This document shows, in pieces, positions 51,368 through 63,403 of a DNA stretch of 64,000 nt. The notes below the pieces were generated by a model, which was not told the origin of the DNA, ran no database searches, and was given only the letters and a program-made list of their open reading frames with translations. The position numbers were made by a program, and so were the translations under genes. The stretch is from Arthrobacter sp. StoSoilB19. GTDB lineage: Bacteria > Actinomycetota > Actinomycetes > Actinomycetales > Micrococcaceae. Positions within the stretch are counted from its first letter, which is position 1; each line of letters begins with the position of its first letter. The stretch is taken from NCBI RefSeq assembly GCF_019977275.1, contig NZ_AP024650.1, positions 2,418,001 to 2,482,000 on the forward strand. Direction: 5' to 3'.

Positions 51368-52732
51368 CTATGCGCGGACCTGGCCTTCGCCCTGGACGAT
51401 CCACTTGGTGGTGGTGAGCTCGGTCAGGCCCATGGGCCCGCGGGCGTGCAGCTTCTGGGTGGAAATGCCCACCTCGGCACCGAGGCCAAGTTCCCCGCCG
51501 TCGGTAAACCGCGTGGAAGCGTTCACGATCACCGCCGCCGAATCCACCTCGGCGATGAACCGTTCAGCGTTGGCAAGGCTGTTGGTGAGGATCGCTTCGG
51601 TGTGCCCGGTGGACCAGGTGCGGATATGTTGCACGGCCTCATCGAGGCTGTCCACCATGGCCACGGCCAGGTCAAGGTCCATGTACTCGGTTCCCCAGTC
51701 CACATCCGTGGCCGGCTGGGTCTCGATCCCGGGCAGCGCGGCGCTGATGCGCCCGTCCACGTGCAGGCGGACACCGGCGCCACGCAGGGCGGCGGCCACG
51801 GCGGGCAGGACGGTTGAGCGCGAATGCACCAGCAGGGTCTCGACCGTATTGCAGACACTGGGCCGCTGGGTCTTGGCGTTGAGCAGGATCTCCACGGCCA
51901 TGTTTTCGTCGGCGGACTCGTCGAGGAAGATGTGGACGTTCCCCTCCCCCGTTTCGATGACGGGCACGGCGGAGTTGGTCACCACGGTCTGGATCAGGTC
52001 GCGGCCGCCGCGGGGAATCAGCACGTCCACCCTGCCGCGGGCCTTCATCAGGACGCTGGCACCGGCGCGGCCGTACTGGTCCACGGTCTGCACGGCGTCG
52101 GCCGGAAGGCCCACAGATTCGAGGGCTTCGCGCAGCACCCGGACCAGGACCTGGTTGGTGGCCTCGGCAGCGCTGCCGCCGCGCAGGATGACGGCGTTGC
52201 CGCTCTTGAGGGCCAGCCCCGCGATGTCCACGGTGACGTTGGGCCGTGCCTCGTAGATGGCCGCCACGACGCCCATGGGCACGTTGACCTGGCGGAGGCG
52301 GAGCCCGTTGGGAAGGGTCTGGCCGCGCACCACATTGCCCACGGGATCCGGGAGGTTGGCCAGGTTCTCGAGGGCGGCCACCAGCCCTGCCACGCGGGCC
52401 TCGGTGAGGGTGAGCCGGTCCAGGAGCGCGGCGGAGGTGCCGTTGGCCTTGCCTTTTTCCACATCCATGGCGTTGGCGGTGAGGATGGCCGGCACGTTCT
52501 CCTGCAGGGCGGCTCCGACAGCCCGGAGGGCGCGGTCCTTCCAGGCACGGTTGGCAGTGGCCATCCGGCGGGCAGCGTGGCGGGACCGGTCCGCGAGGGC
52601 GTGGACAGCCGCTTCAACCTCCGCACCGGAAAGAGGCGCAGCAGCTGATCCCTGTTCTGCCACGGCACCCGGCTGCGCCTGCGCAGCAGTGGTTCCGGAA
52701 TTTTCAGCAGTGTGGATCAGGGCTTCAGTCAT
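51368..52732 (-). CDS. proA: Glutamate-5-semialdehyde dehydrogenase
   Basis: A 454-residue ProA, slightly long. The aldehyde dehydrogenase core includes AIYEARPNVTVDIAGLALKSGNAVILRGGSAA, the catalytic Cys in RPSVCNTVETLL, and TEAILTNSLANAERFIAEVDSAAVIVNASTRFTDGG. It reduces glutamyl phosphate made by ProB, the second step of proline synthesis. About 35 extra Ala-rich residues precede the domain. ATG 52732 has TAAACT 6 nt upstream and no proper ribosome site, so translation looks leaderless although proB ends just 26 nt upstream. Confidence 0.95.
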   Translation of the reverse strand: MTEALIHTAENSGTTAAQAQPGAVAEQGSAAAPLSGAEVEAAVHALADRSRHAARRMATANRAWKDRALRAVGAALQENVPAILTANAMDVEKGKANGTSAALLDRLTLTEARVAGLVAALENLANLPDPVGNVVRGQTLPNGLRLRQVNVPMGVVAAIYEARPNVTVDIAGLALKSGNAVILRGGSAAEATNQVLVRVLREALESVGLPADAVQTVDQYGRAGASVLMKARGRVDVLIPRGGRDLIQTVVTNSAVPVIETGEGNVHIFLDESADENMAVEILLNAKTQRPSVCNTVETLLVHSRSTVLPAVAAALRGAGVRLHVDGRISAALPGIETQPATDVDWGTEYMDLDLAVAMVDSLDEAVQHIRTWSTGHTEAILTNSLANAERFIAEVDSAAVIVNASTRFTDGGELGLGAEVGISTQKLHARGPMGLTELTTTKWIVQGEGQVRA

Positions 52733-52738
52733 GCTCCA

Positions 52739-52744
52739 AGTTTA
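52739..52744 (-). promoter_or_regulatory. Leaderless -10 candidate (TAAACT) for proA
   Basis: On the minus strand TAAACT is followed by 6 nt and ATG 52732, inside the short proB-proA gap. It would give proA its own promoter. Confidence 0.45.
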
Positions 52745-52758
52745 GGCGAGCCCTGGGC

Positions 52759-55510
<2,752 letters not shown>

Positions 55511-55563
55511 TTACCTGGCGGCCCAGGGGACGCCACATCGATTGTAATGCGGTTAAAAGAACA

Positions 55564-55591
55564 GTGGAGCGGACCCTCAGGCCCGCTCCAC
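55564..55591 (-). terminator. Hairpin between rpmA and obg
   Basis: GTGGAGCGG and CCGCTCCAC form a perfect 9-bp stem with a 10-nt loop; on the minus strand TGTTCTTTT follows. It lies 17 nt after the rpmA stop and may stop or attenuate transcription into obg. Confidence 0.6.
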
Positions 55592-55608
55592 CGTTTCAGA
55601 ACTTGTTG

Positions 55609-55872
55609 TTACTCTGCAGCTGCAGCAGCAACGATGTTGACTACGCGACGACCGCGGCGGGTGCCGAATTCAACGGCGCCCGGGGTCAGGGCGAACAGGG
55701 TGTCGTCGCCGCCACGGCCAACGCCGGCGCCCGGGTGGAAGTGGGTGCCACGCTGGCGGACGATGATCTCGCCGGCCGAAACAACCTGGCCGCCGAAGCG
55801 CTTGACGCCGAGGTACTGAGCGTTGGAATCGCGACCGTTGCGAGTGGAGCTCGCGCCCTTTTTATGTGCCAT
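55609..55872 (-). CDS. rpmA: 50S ribosomal protein L27
   Basis: An 87-residue L27: [37 protein letters not shown], and [18 protein letters not shown]. Its N-terminus reaches the peptidyl transferase centre. It begins directly with AHKKG, so no Firmicute-type N-terminal cleavage is expected. Co-transcribed with rplU 61 nt upstream. Confidence 0.98.
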   Translation of the reverse strand: MAHKKGASSTRNGRDSNAQYLGVKRFGGQVVSAGEIIVRQRGTHFHPGAGVGRGGDDTLFALTPGAVEFGTRRGRRVVNIVAAAAAE

Positions 55873-55933
55873 CTGAAATGCCTGCCTCTAAATTCTGGGG
55901 AATCTGTTGAAATGCCTGAACAGTAACCGGTGG

Positions 55934-56242
55934 TTACTTGATGCCGGTGATCTTGACCTTGGTCAGTTCCTGGCGGTGACCCTGGCGCTTCTTGTAGCCG
56001 GTCTTGTTCTTGAACTTCTGGATGACAATCTTAGGACCACGCAGGTCCTGGAGGATTTCAGCCGTAACAGTTACCTTGGCCAGGTCAGCGGCGGCGGAGG
56101 TGACCTTGTCACCATCAACCAGGAGCAGTGCGGGCAGCTCAATGGTGCTGCCGGCTCCACCGGCGACGCGGTTCAGGGTAACGAAGTCTCCAACGGAAAC
56201 CTTCTCTTGGCGGCCGCCTGCGCGGACAATCGCGTACACCAC
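55934..56242 (-). CDS. rplU: 50S ribosomal protein L21
   Basis: A 102-residue L21 starting [19 protein letters not shown] and ending [19 protein letters not shown]. It binds 23S rRNA. GTG 56242 is chosen because it gives the standard actinobacterial N-terminus; GTG 56254 would add four residues. First gene of the rplU-rpmA-(obg) unit. The stretch 56255-56423 upstream is probably its leader and promoter; I see no clear motif in it. Confidence 0.97.
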   Translation of the reverse strand: MVYAIVRAGGRQEKVSVGDFVTLNRVAGGAGSTIELPALLLVDGDKVTSAAADLAKVTVTAEILQDLRGPKIVIQKFKNKTGYKKRQGHRQELTKVKITGIK

Positions 56243-56423
56243 TTGGGAACTCACTTCTCTCGACGTTTATTACAAAATTTGCGTGCGGAACCGACTTGCT
56301 AAAAGCTTGGTTTCTCGCTGTGCCTCAACGCCGTGGGGTCGTAACCCAAGTGTTGGCGTAAGCACCGAAGATCAAGAATACGCTAAATCCATCTTCGGCC
56401 GCAAATGAGGCTGGTTCAGGCGG

Positions 56424-56452
56424 GCCGGCTGTGGTAGTAACCACAGCCCGGC
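56424..56452 (-). terminator. Hairpin after thiD-tenA
   Basis: GCCGGCTGTGG and CCACAGCCCGGC pair with one bulged base around a TAGTAA loop, 53 nt past the thiD-tenA stop. No T tract. Confidence 0.5.
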
Positions 56453-56505
56453 AGGAACCGCCGCAACCGTGCTCCACCATCATAGCCGGGCCCGGCCCGC
56501 GGGGG

Positions 56506-58044
56506 TCAGGAATGCAGCCTCGGCGCGTCGAAGAACTCCACTTCCAGGCGGCAGGACTGCTTGAACGCCGTCACCATCGCCGCCCTCTCATGGTCCGGCG
56601 CGGTCCGTCCGGCTGCATCCACGATGGCGATGGCTTTGCGGGTGGCTTCGGCGAAGCCCTCGTCGGCGTACGTCCGGAGCCAGGCCGCGTAGGCATGGCC
56701 GTCCGGTTCGCCCGAGGCCAGGAACCGGGCGTGGAGCTTCCCGCCGACTTCGGCGTAGAGCCAGAAGCAGGGAAGCACGGCGGCGGCGAGGACGGCATAG
56801 CTGCCCGACGCCGACGCTGCCGTGAGGTGGTCCACGTATGACTTGGTGACCGGGCCCAGGCCCTTCGGGGCCGGGCGGGTGCTGAGCCACGAGCGGTGGA
56901 GTTCCGATTCCACCTCAAGGCACTGCTGCGCGGATCCGGCCCAGAAAAGCTGCTCGGCCTCCGAGGGGGCCAGCGCGCTGGCCCGTGCCAGCACCCTGGA
57001 GTAGCCGTTCAGGTAGAGGGCATCCTGCGCCAGGTAGTAGGCAAAATCCTTCTCCGGAAGGTCTCCTGACGCCAGGCCGTGGATGAAGTCCAGTGCGTAG
57101 ATGTCCGCCAGGTCCTGTTGGGCTTCCGACCACAACCGGGCCGCGAAGCCGCCCTCCTCCAGGACCGGCCGCACGTGGTGGAAGTGGTGTACGGGGCCGT
57201 TCCCCTGGCCCACCTCCAATTGGCCGGAGTTCTCAAGTGCGCCGGCCAGCCAGGGCTTGACCGTTCGCAGTGATGCCTCCCAATTGCCCAAACGGGCCTG
57301 GACTGTTGCCATGGCAGAGGACAGGGAACAGCCCGTCCCGTGGCTGTTCCGCGTGGAAACCCGCTTCCCCTGCACTTCCACCACGTCCGGCCCCAGGAGG
57401 CCCGAAGTGTTCACCAGCGCATCCGGGCAGTCGAGGCCTGAAAGGTGGCCACCCTTGACCAGCACGGTGGCTCCGGTGGCTTCCGCCAGGCGCCTGCCCT
57501 GGTCCAGCGCGGTGTCCCAGTCCTTCGCCGGCTCCATGCCCAGCAGCAGCGCGAGCTCGGGAAGGTTGGGGGTGATGAGGTGGGCAAGGGGCAGCAGTTC
57601 CCGGAGCGCGGCTTCGGCGGATTCCTTCAGCAGCCTGTCGCCGCTGGTGGCCACCATGACGGGGTCCAGGACCACGACGGCGGGACGGGCCTTTTCGAGC
57701 CACTGGCGGACAGTGCGGATCACCGACTCGTCGCCCAGCATGCCGATCTTGACGGCGTCGATGCTGATGTCGTCACTGACCGCGTCCAGCTGCTGGGCCA
57801 GGAAGCCGGCCGGCGGGACGTGGACGGACTGCACGCCCCGGGTGTTTTGCGCCGTGAGTGCCGTGATCGCGGCCATGCCGTATCCGCCATGGGCGGCAAT
57901 GCTTTTGAGGTCCGCCTGGATCCCGGCCCCGCCGGACGGGTCGGAGCCTGCAATGGAGAGGACGCGCGGGACATCGCGGCCCCCAGGCAGCGCGGGGGCC
58001 ACGCCGGACGCTGTGGGCAGGGGCATGGAGAGGGTCGAAGACAA
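56506..58044 (-). CDS. HMP/HMP-phosphate kinase fused to TenA-like thiaminase II
   Basis: A 512-residue fusion. Residues about 20-290 are Thi[40 protein letters not shown] and GTGCSLSSA. Residues about 300-510 are Ten[27 protein letters not shown] and the catalytic Cys in [11 protein letters not shown]. ThiD phosphorylates hydroxymethylpyrimidine; TenA salvages it from degraded thiamine. TTG 58044 is chosen because AAGGGA, inside the TPP riboswitch, lies 6 nt before it; ATG 58026 has no ribosome site. TPP would block this start. Confidence 0.93.
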   Translation of the reverse strand: MSSTLSMPLPTASGVAPALPGGRDVPRVLSIAGSDPSGGAGIQADLKSIAAHGGYGMAAITALTAQNTRGVQSVHVPPAGFLAQQLDAVSDDISIDAVKIGMLGDESVIRTVRQWLEKARPAVVVLDPVMVATSGDRLLKESAEAALRELLPLAHLITPNLPELALLLGMEPAKDWDTALDQGRRLAEATGATVLVKGGHLSGLDCPDALVNTSGLLGPDVVEVQGKRVSTRNSHGTGCSLSSAMATVQARLGNWEASLRTVKPWLAGALENSGQLEVGQGNGPVHHFHHVRPVLEEGGFAARLWSEAQQDLADIYALDFIHGLASGDLPEKDFAYYLAQDALYLNGYSRVLARASALAPSEAEQLFWAGSAQQCLEVESELHRSWLSTRPAPKGLGPVTKSYVDHLTAASASGSYAVLAAAVLPCFWLYAEVGGKLHARFLASGEPDGHAYAAWLRTYADEGFAEATRKAIAIVDAAGRTAPDHERAAMVTAFKQSCRLEVEFFDAPRLHS

Positions 58045-58045
58045 C

Positions 58046-58131
58046 AGACATCCCTTCGCCGGTACTAGCCGGACAGGTTCAACGGGTGTGGATCTCAGCC
58101 GGCCTTCTGCGCGGCACCCCGTGTCGGGTTC
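58046..58131 (-). promoter_or_regulatory. TPP (THI element) riboswitch
   Basis: On the minus strand all THI-box landmarks occur in order: ACACGGGGTGCC, GGCTGAGATC, CACCCGTTGAACCTG, TCCGGCTAGTACCGGCG and AAGGGA. The P1 stem pairs GACA with TGTC. It binds thiamine pyrophosphate and, with the ribosome site inside its 3-prime end, should repress translation of thiD-tenA. Confidence 0.95.
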
Positions 58132-58184
58132 CAGAGTAGCCGCTGGAGCGTACCCGGCGGAAAGGTGACAGCACCCGCGCATGC

Positions 58185-58253
58185 AGGAAGTCCCCGCCCG
58201 TGGACTGTTCCCCCTGGATTCATGGGGGACAGTCCGCACGACGGGGACTTCCT
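58185..58253 (-). terminator. Long two-part hairpin after rne
   Basis: An outer 12-bp perfect stem (AGGAAGTCCCCG and its complement) encloses an inner 12-bp stem with one bulged T. It lies 26 nt past the rne stop and just before the thiD-tenA leader. It is a likely terminator and could also stabilise the rne mRNA end. Confidence 0.6.
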
Positions 58254-58279
58254 GGGTGGCGCGTTAACTGCGCCTTGGC

Positions 58280-61200
58280 TTAGAGCTCCGAGGCGGGGAC
58301 GCCGACGCCGAGGATGATCGGTTCCCCTGCCGGCTTGCCGGGCTCCGCCGCAGCGGGCTGTGCGTTGGCGGTGTCCGGAACCTTGGCTGCGTGCGAGTGC
58401 CCCGCGCCTGTCGCCTGGACGTTCTCGTGGTGCTGGACAGCGGTTTCATTTGCGGCACCTTGGGCCCGGCTGGCAGCGCGGTGGCGCCGCGGCCTGCGTT
58501 GCCGGGACTGCTCCAGCGTGTGGTCGGAGTAGTCCTTTTCCGCCGGAGCTTCCACGGCGGCACGCGCCTCCGCTCCCCCGCCGGGCTGCTGTTCGGGCAC
58601 CGACTGTTTGGGCGCTGACTGTTCGGCCGGCTTCACCGTGCCTGCGGCCTTGGCGGGCGCGTTCTCCACGGGGGAAGCCGGCTGGCCGAGGTGGGCGAAG
58701 GCTTCCGCGAGCCGGTCCAGCGTGAGGGCGGGCCTGGGATGCTGGTCCTCAGCGTGCTCCACGAAGGGAAGCGGGACTTCCTCGCCGCCGAAGGTCAGGA
58801 CAGCTGCGGGGCGTGCCGGGCCATCGGCGTCGTGCTTCTCTTCAACAGGGACCTGCGCCGGCTCGGCGGACGGTGCCTGCCGGGTGGCTGCCACCTCATC
58901 GTCATGCAGGTGGGCCGCATGGGCGGCAGCCGCGATGTTCGCCAGGGCAAGCCGGGTGGCCTCTGCCTTGGCGTGCCGCTCTGCGTCTGTGGGGTCCGGC
59001 AGGACGGTGTGGACGTGGACAGCAGGCGCCGGGGCAGCCTCGGGCTGCTGGCCGCCGCGTCCCCGCCGCCGTTTGCGCTCGGGACGGACTCCGGGCTGGC
59101 CGCCATCGGCCCGCTGCCCTTCGGGGCGGTGGGCTTCCCCGCGGGCTTCGGGGCGGCTGTCGGCGCGCTGGACGTGGTGCTCGGCCGCCACAATGTTGGC
59201 GCGGCGGTGCTCCACGGGATCGTCGTGCGTCACTACGCCCCGGCCGGCGCAGGCCTCACACTGCTCGCCGAAGACTTCCAGCAGGCCCGTCCCCATGCGC
59301 TTGCGGGTCATCTGGACCAGGCCCAGCGACGTGACCTCGGCAACCTGGTGCTTGGTCCGGTCGCGGCCCAGGCATTCCACCAGGCGGCGCAGGACCAGGT
59401 CGCGGTTGGATTCGAGCACCATGTCGATGAAGTCGATCACGATGATGCCGCCGATGTCGCGCAGCCGCAGCTGGCGCACCACTTCCTCGGCAGCTTCCAG
59501 GTTGTTCTTGGTGACGGTCTCCTCGAGGTTGCCGCCGCTGCCGGTGAACTTGCCGGTGTTGACGTCCACCACGGTCATGGCCTCGGTGCGGTCGATGACC
59601 AGGGAGCCGCCGGAGGGCAGGAACACCTTCCGCTCAAGGGCCTTGTGGATCTGCTCGTCGATGCGCCAGGCGGAGAAGATGTCCTGGTCCTTGGTCCACT
59701 TCTCGAGGCGGCCCACCAGGTCCGGCGCCACGTACGTGACGTAGGCCTCGATGGTGTCCCAGGCCTCCTCACCGGAGACGATCAGTTTGGAGAAGTCCTC
59801 GTTGAAGACGTCCCGGACCACCTTGATGGTCAGGTCCGGTTCGCCGTACAGCAGCTCCGGGGCCAGGATCTTGGTGGACTGGGACTGGCTTTCGATGCCT
59901 TCCCACTGGGCGCGCAGGCGGTTGATGTCGTGCGTCAGTTCCTCTTCCGAGGCACCTTCCGCGGCGGTCCGGACGATGACGCCGGCGTGCTCGGGCAGGC
60001 GGTCCTTGAGGATGCGCTTGAGGCGGTTGCGTTCGACGTCGGGCAGCTTGCGGGAGATGCCGGTCATGGAGCCGCCGGGCACGTAGACCAGGTAGCGGCC
60101 GGGAAGGGAGATCTGGCTGGTCAGCCGGGCACCCTTGTGGCCGACGGGATCCTTGGTCACCTGGACCAGGACGGTGTCGCCGGATTTGAGCGCGTTCTCG
60201 ATGCGGCGCTGCTTGCCTTCGAGGTTGACGGCTTCCCAGTTGACCTCACCGGCGTACAGCACGGCGTTGCGGCCACGCCCGATGTCCACGAACGCAGCTT
60301 CCATTGACGGCAGCACGTTCTGGACCTTGCCCAGGTAGACGTTGCCAATGAGCGAGTCCTGCTGGGTCTTGGACACGAAATGCTCGGCCAGGACACCGTC
60401 TTCAAGGACGGCGATCTGGATTCTGTCGTCGCGCTGGCGGACGATCATCTGCCGGTCCACGGATTCGCGGCGGGCCAGGAACTCGGCCTCGGTGATGACG
60501 GTGCGGCGGCGGCCGGTGTCGCGGGATTCGCGGCGGCGCTGCTTCTTGGCCTCAAGGCGGGTGGAGCCCTTGACGCTGGTGACCCGGTTGTTGACCGGCG
60601 CTTCACTGACCGCGCGCGGGGCACGGACCCTCGTCACCGTGTTGGGCGGGTCGTCGCCTTCCCCGCCGGTCAGCTCCAGGTCCTGGTCACCGCGCCGGCG
60701 GCGACGGCGGCGGCGGGACGTCACGCCGTCCTCGGCTTGTGTGGCGCTGTCCTCGTCGGCCTCGTCCTCGGCGTCAGCCTCGGCGCTGCCACCCTCGATG
60801 TCCTCGTCCGCCTTGTCGCCGACGCGGCTGCGGCCCCTGCGGCCGCGGCTGCGGCGACGGCGGCGGCTGGAGGAATCGTCGCCGTCGTCGGTTTCTTCCT
60901 CTTCAGGTTCCTCGACGGCGGGTGCTGCGGGACGGACCACGGTACTGAGGTCCGGGGCCTGGAAGAGCACGGATGTGGGCGATGCAGGCTCCAGGAAGAG
61001 GGAGCCAAAGGGGCTGGCGGCCGCGGCGGGGGCGGACTGTTCCTTGACCGCAGCGTGCTCTTCCTTGGCCACAGCGGGGGTTTCCCGGGCAGGCCCGGGG
61101 GCACCGGCGGCCTCGGCGGCCGCGGCGGGCTCCTGGGGCTGCTCCTGCGCAGGAGCTGCTTCCTGGGCGGCAGCTTCCTCCCGGGCCGGTTCCTGTGCCG

Positions 61201-61735
61201 GAGCTTCCGGGATTGCTGGTTCTGCAGCGACGGCGTCCGCTGCCGCGGCTTCCGCCGCGGGCGGGGCAGCCGGGGACGCGGCCTTGCGGGTGGCTACCCG
61301 ACGGCGGCGAACAGGTTTGGTTTCGGCGTCCGCCGTGGCAGCAGGTGCTGCGGCAGCGTCTTCACCGGCCACGGCCGGTGCCGGGGCATCAACGGACGCA
61401 GCATCGACGGACACAGCATCAACAGGCGCAGTGCCGGCGGCAGCGGTTGCCTCTGCGTCATCAGCGAAGGCGGGCAGGGGTTCGGGGGCGTCCGCTTTCC
61501 TGCGGGCGCGGGTGCGGCGGGCCGGGGCCTTGGGCGCCGCGGCGGCTTCCGCCGACGGCGAGTCGCCGCTTGCTTCAGGGGCGGCTGCCTCCGGCGCCGT
61601 GGCCGCTGCATCCGTCACGGCTTCTTCGGTCTTGGGAGCCGTTTTCCGGCGGGTACGTACAGCCCTCTTGGGTGCAGCAGCAGCCTCGGCAGCCGGTGCA
61701 TCATCGTTAACGGCCAGTTCCTGATCATTGTCCAT
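58280..61735 (-). CDS. rne: Ribonuclease E/G
   Basis: A 1151-residue RNase E/G. About 430 N-terminal residues are Ala/Glu/Pro- and Arg-rich and disordered, including acidic runs and RRRRSRGRRGRSR and RRRRRRRRGDQD blocks that could bind RNA. The catalytic core follows: S1 domain (IGNVYLGKVQNVLPSMEAAFVDIG), DNase-like part with VVDVNTGKFTG and IIVIDFIDM, and the zinc-link CEACAGRG. The C-terminal 240 residues are again disordered. It processes and degrades RNA from 5-prime monophosphates. ATG 61735 follows a CAGGAG. Confidence 0.95.
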   Translation of the reverse strand: MDNDQELAVNDDAPAAEAAAAPKRAVRTRRKTAPKTEEAVTDAAATAPEAAAPEASGDSPSAEAAAAPKAPARRTRARRKADAPEPLPAFADDAEATAAAGTAPVDAVSVDAASVDAPAPAVAGEDAAAAPAATADAETKPVRRRRVATRKAASPAAPPAAEAAAADAVAAEPAIPEAPAQEPAREEAAAQEAAPAQEQPQEPAAAAEAAGAPGPARETPAVAKEEHAAVKEQSAPAAAASPFGSLFLEPASPTSVLFQAPDLSTVVRPAAPAVEEPEEEETDDGDDSSSRRRRRSRGRRGRSRVGDKADEDIEGGSAEADAEDEADEDSATQAEDGVTSRRRRRRRRGDQDLELTGGEGDDPPNTVTRVRAPRAVSEAPVNNRVTSVKGSTRLEAKKQRRRESRDTGRRRTVITEAEFLARRESVDRQMIVRQRDDRIQIAVLEDGVLAEHFVSKTQQDSLIGNVYLGKVQNVLPSMEAAFVDIGRGRNAVLYAGEVNWEAVNLEGKQRRIENALKSGDTVLVQVTKDPVGHKGARLTSQISLPGRYLVYVPGGSMTGISRKLPDVERNRLKRILKDRLPEHAGVIVRTAAEGASEEELTHDINRLRAQWEGIESQSQSTKILAPELLYGEPDLTIKVVRDVFNEDFSKLIVSGEEAWDTIEAYVTYVAPDLVGRLEKWTKDQDIFSAWRIDEQIHKALERKVFLPSGGSLVIDRTEAMTVVDVNTGKFTGSGGNLEETVTKNNLEAAEEVVRQLRLRDIGGIIVIDFIDMVLESNRDLVLRRLVECLGRDRTKHQVAEVTSLGLVQMTRKRMGTGLLEVFGEQCEACAGRGVVTHDDPVEHRRANIVAAEHHVQRADSRPEARGEAHRPEGQRADGGQPGVRPERKRRRGRGGQQPEAAPAPAVHVHTVLPDPTDAERHAKAEATRLALANIAAAAHAAHLHDDEVAATRQAPSAEPAQVPVEEKHDADGPARPAAVLTFGGEEVPLPFVEHAEDQHPRPALTLDRLAEAFAHLGQPASPVENAPAKAAGTVKPAEQSAPKQSVPEQQPGGGAEARAAVEAPAEKDYSDHTLEQSRQRRPRRHRAASRAQGAANETAVQHHENVQATGAGHSHAAKVPDTANAQPAAAEPGKPAGEPIILGVGVPASEL

Positions 61736-62173
61736 ATGTGGCAACACTCCTGCCCCTGACGTACCGCCACATCCGGCACCCATTGGGGCACATATTGTCA
61801 AAACCCGCAGGCGTTGACAGAAGTCACGTGGATACTCCCAGGTTCGCACCGTCATTGGGGTGCGGCAGCCCGTGGGAGCCGGTGGATGTTCTGAAAACCC
61901 GTTGTTCTGCGTGCCACAACCAGGTGCCGCCCAATGGAGTGGCGGGAGTGCCGGAAGAATCCGAAGCCTGCCCTGCCCATCATTGGCGGTCTTGGGAACA
62001 TACCACCGGACCGGAGTCCGAATGTGGATCGGCTTCCAGCCACGTTCATTCTCTCATACCCGCGCCGGATCGCCGCGGAGGCAGGCACTTCCGTTCCCAT
62101 TCCTGTGTGGCGGCACCAGCCGCCGGCGTTACAATCAGGCTCAGGAGCACCGGACGAAAAGGACGCCACACCC

Positions 62174-62842
62174 ATGCCCAGCATCTCCCCCGTCAGCGCC
62201 CATGAAACGGAAAGGGCCACGGATCCGCAGGCCACTGCGGCCGCAGGCGTTCCGCGGATGGCCCGGAACCGGCCCTTCGGCTGGCTGCTGGTCATCACCG
62301 GAATCGTGGGCTGGCTTGCCTCCGGAACCCTGGTCCTGGAAAAGCTCGAAGTCCTCAAGGACCCCAACCACACCACCGTCTGCGACGTGAACCCCTGGAT
62401 CTCCTGCGGCCAGGTCATGCAGACGTGGCAGAGTTCGCTGTTCGGTTTCCCCAACATGTTCATCGGTATCGTCGCGTTCGCCATCACCATAACCGTGGGC
62501 ATGGCGTTGCTGTCCGGTGCCACGTTCGCGCGGTGGTACTGGATGGGGCTTCAGGTGGGCGTCACGCTCGGCTTCGCCTTCGTGGTGTGGCTGTGGTCCC
62601 AGGCCCTGTATTCGATCCACATCCTGTGCCCGTTCTGCATGATCGTCTGGGCGGCCATGATTCCGCTCTTTGTGTGGACCACCATCAGGAACATCACGGC
62701 CGGAGTGATCCCAATGCCCGCGGGGGCGGCCCGCGTGCTGGGTGATTCCGGCTGGATCATCACGGCACTGCTGTACGTGGCCGTCGTCGCCACCATCTTC
62801 TTCGCGTTCATCCAGGTCTTTGCGGGCACGTCAGGCTTCTGA
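62174..62842 (+). CDS. Vitamin K epoxide reductase family protein (VKOR)
   Basis: A 222-residue membrane protein with about five helices. VKOR features are the periplasmic Cys pair CDVNPWISCGQV, then FGFPNMFIGI, and the active-site CPFC motif in ILCPFCMIVWA. It recycles DsbA-like oxidases using quinone, so it drives disulfide formation in exported proteins. No DsbA domain is fused. ATG 62174 is chosen from homology; a TACAAT at 62130-62135 may be the -10. Confidence 0.92.
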   Translation: MPSISPVSAHETERATDPQATAAAGVPRMARNRPFGWLLVITGIVGWLASGTLVLEKLEVLKDPNHTTVCDVNPWISCGQVMQTWQSSLFGFPNMFIGIVAFAITITVGMALLSGATFARWYWMGLQVGVTLGFAFVVWLWSQALYSIHILCPFCMIVWAAMIPLFVWTTIRNITAGVIPMPAGAARVLGDSGWIITALLYVAVVATIFFAFIQVFAGTSGF

Positions 62843-62852
62843 GCTGCGGACG

Positions 62853-62892
62853 GCAAAAGGCCCCTGGTTCCGAAGAACCAGGGGCCTTTTGC
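62853..62892. terminator. Bidirectional terminator between VKOR gene and ndk
   Basis: A perfect 18-bp stem (GCAAAAGGCCCCTGGTTC and complement) with a CGAA loop. It ends in TTTTGC on each strand, so it serves both convergent genes. Confidence 0.92.
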
Positions 62893-62905
62893 TGTCCTTG
62901 GACTG

Positions 62906-63325
62906 TCAGCCCTGGAACCAGATCTTGATCTCGCGCTCGGCGGAGTCGGTTGAGTCGGAGCCGTGCACCAGGTTCTGCTGGACCTTCAGGCCCCAGTCCC
63001 GGCCGAAGTCGCCGCGAATGGTGCCCGGGGCCGCGGTCGTGGGGTCCGTGGTGCCGGCCAGTGACCGGAACCCTTCAATGACGCGGTGGCCTTCGAAGAT
63101 GGCCGCCACCACGGGTCCGCTGAGCATGAACTCCACCAGCGGCTCGTAGAACGGCTTGCCTACGTGCTCCTCGTAATGCTGCTCCAGCAGCTCACGGGTG
63201 GCGTCGACCTTTTTCAGCTCAACAAGGCTGTAGCCCTTGGCTTCAATGCGGGCCAGGATGGCGCCGGTCAGGTTACGGGCGACGCCGTCGGGCTTGATCA
63301 GGACGAGGGTGCGCTCTGTAGTCAC
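62906..63325 (-). CDS. ndk: Nucleoside diphosphate kinase
   Basis: A 139-residue [16 protein letters not shown] opens the fold; the catalytic His is in the [19 protein letters not shown] region and the segment [14 protein letters not shown] is intact (NLVHGSDS). It balances NTP and dNTP pools using ATP. GTG 63325 with TTGGAG upstream. It stands between the VKOR gene and DUF4233-folC. Confidence 0.97.
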   Translation of the reverse strand: MTTERTLVLIKPDGVARNLTGAILARIEAKGYSLVELKKVDATRELLEQHYEEHVGKPFYEPLVEFMLSGPVVAAIFEGHRVIEGFRSLAGTTDPTTAAPGTIRGDFGRDWGLKVQQNLVHGSDSTDSAEREIKIWFQG

Positions 63326-63362
63326 AACTGCTCCAATGCGTTCGTGGGGTTTCGGGATAAGT

Positions 63363-63403
63363 CTACGGGGACTGGCTTACGGGGACTGGTTTACGGGGAC
63401 TGG
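63363..63403. repeat. 14-bp tandem repeat at the end of the DUF4233 gene
   Basis: Three head-to-tail copies of TACGGGGACTGG with a 2-nt spacer (starts 63364, 63378, 63392), running from the last codons of the gene through its stop. Confidence 0.85.

Noticed and set aside
58691..60307. 538-codon plus-strand frame opposite rne
   Set aside because: Antisense shadow; Val/Gly/Asp-rich with no family match.
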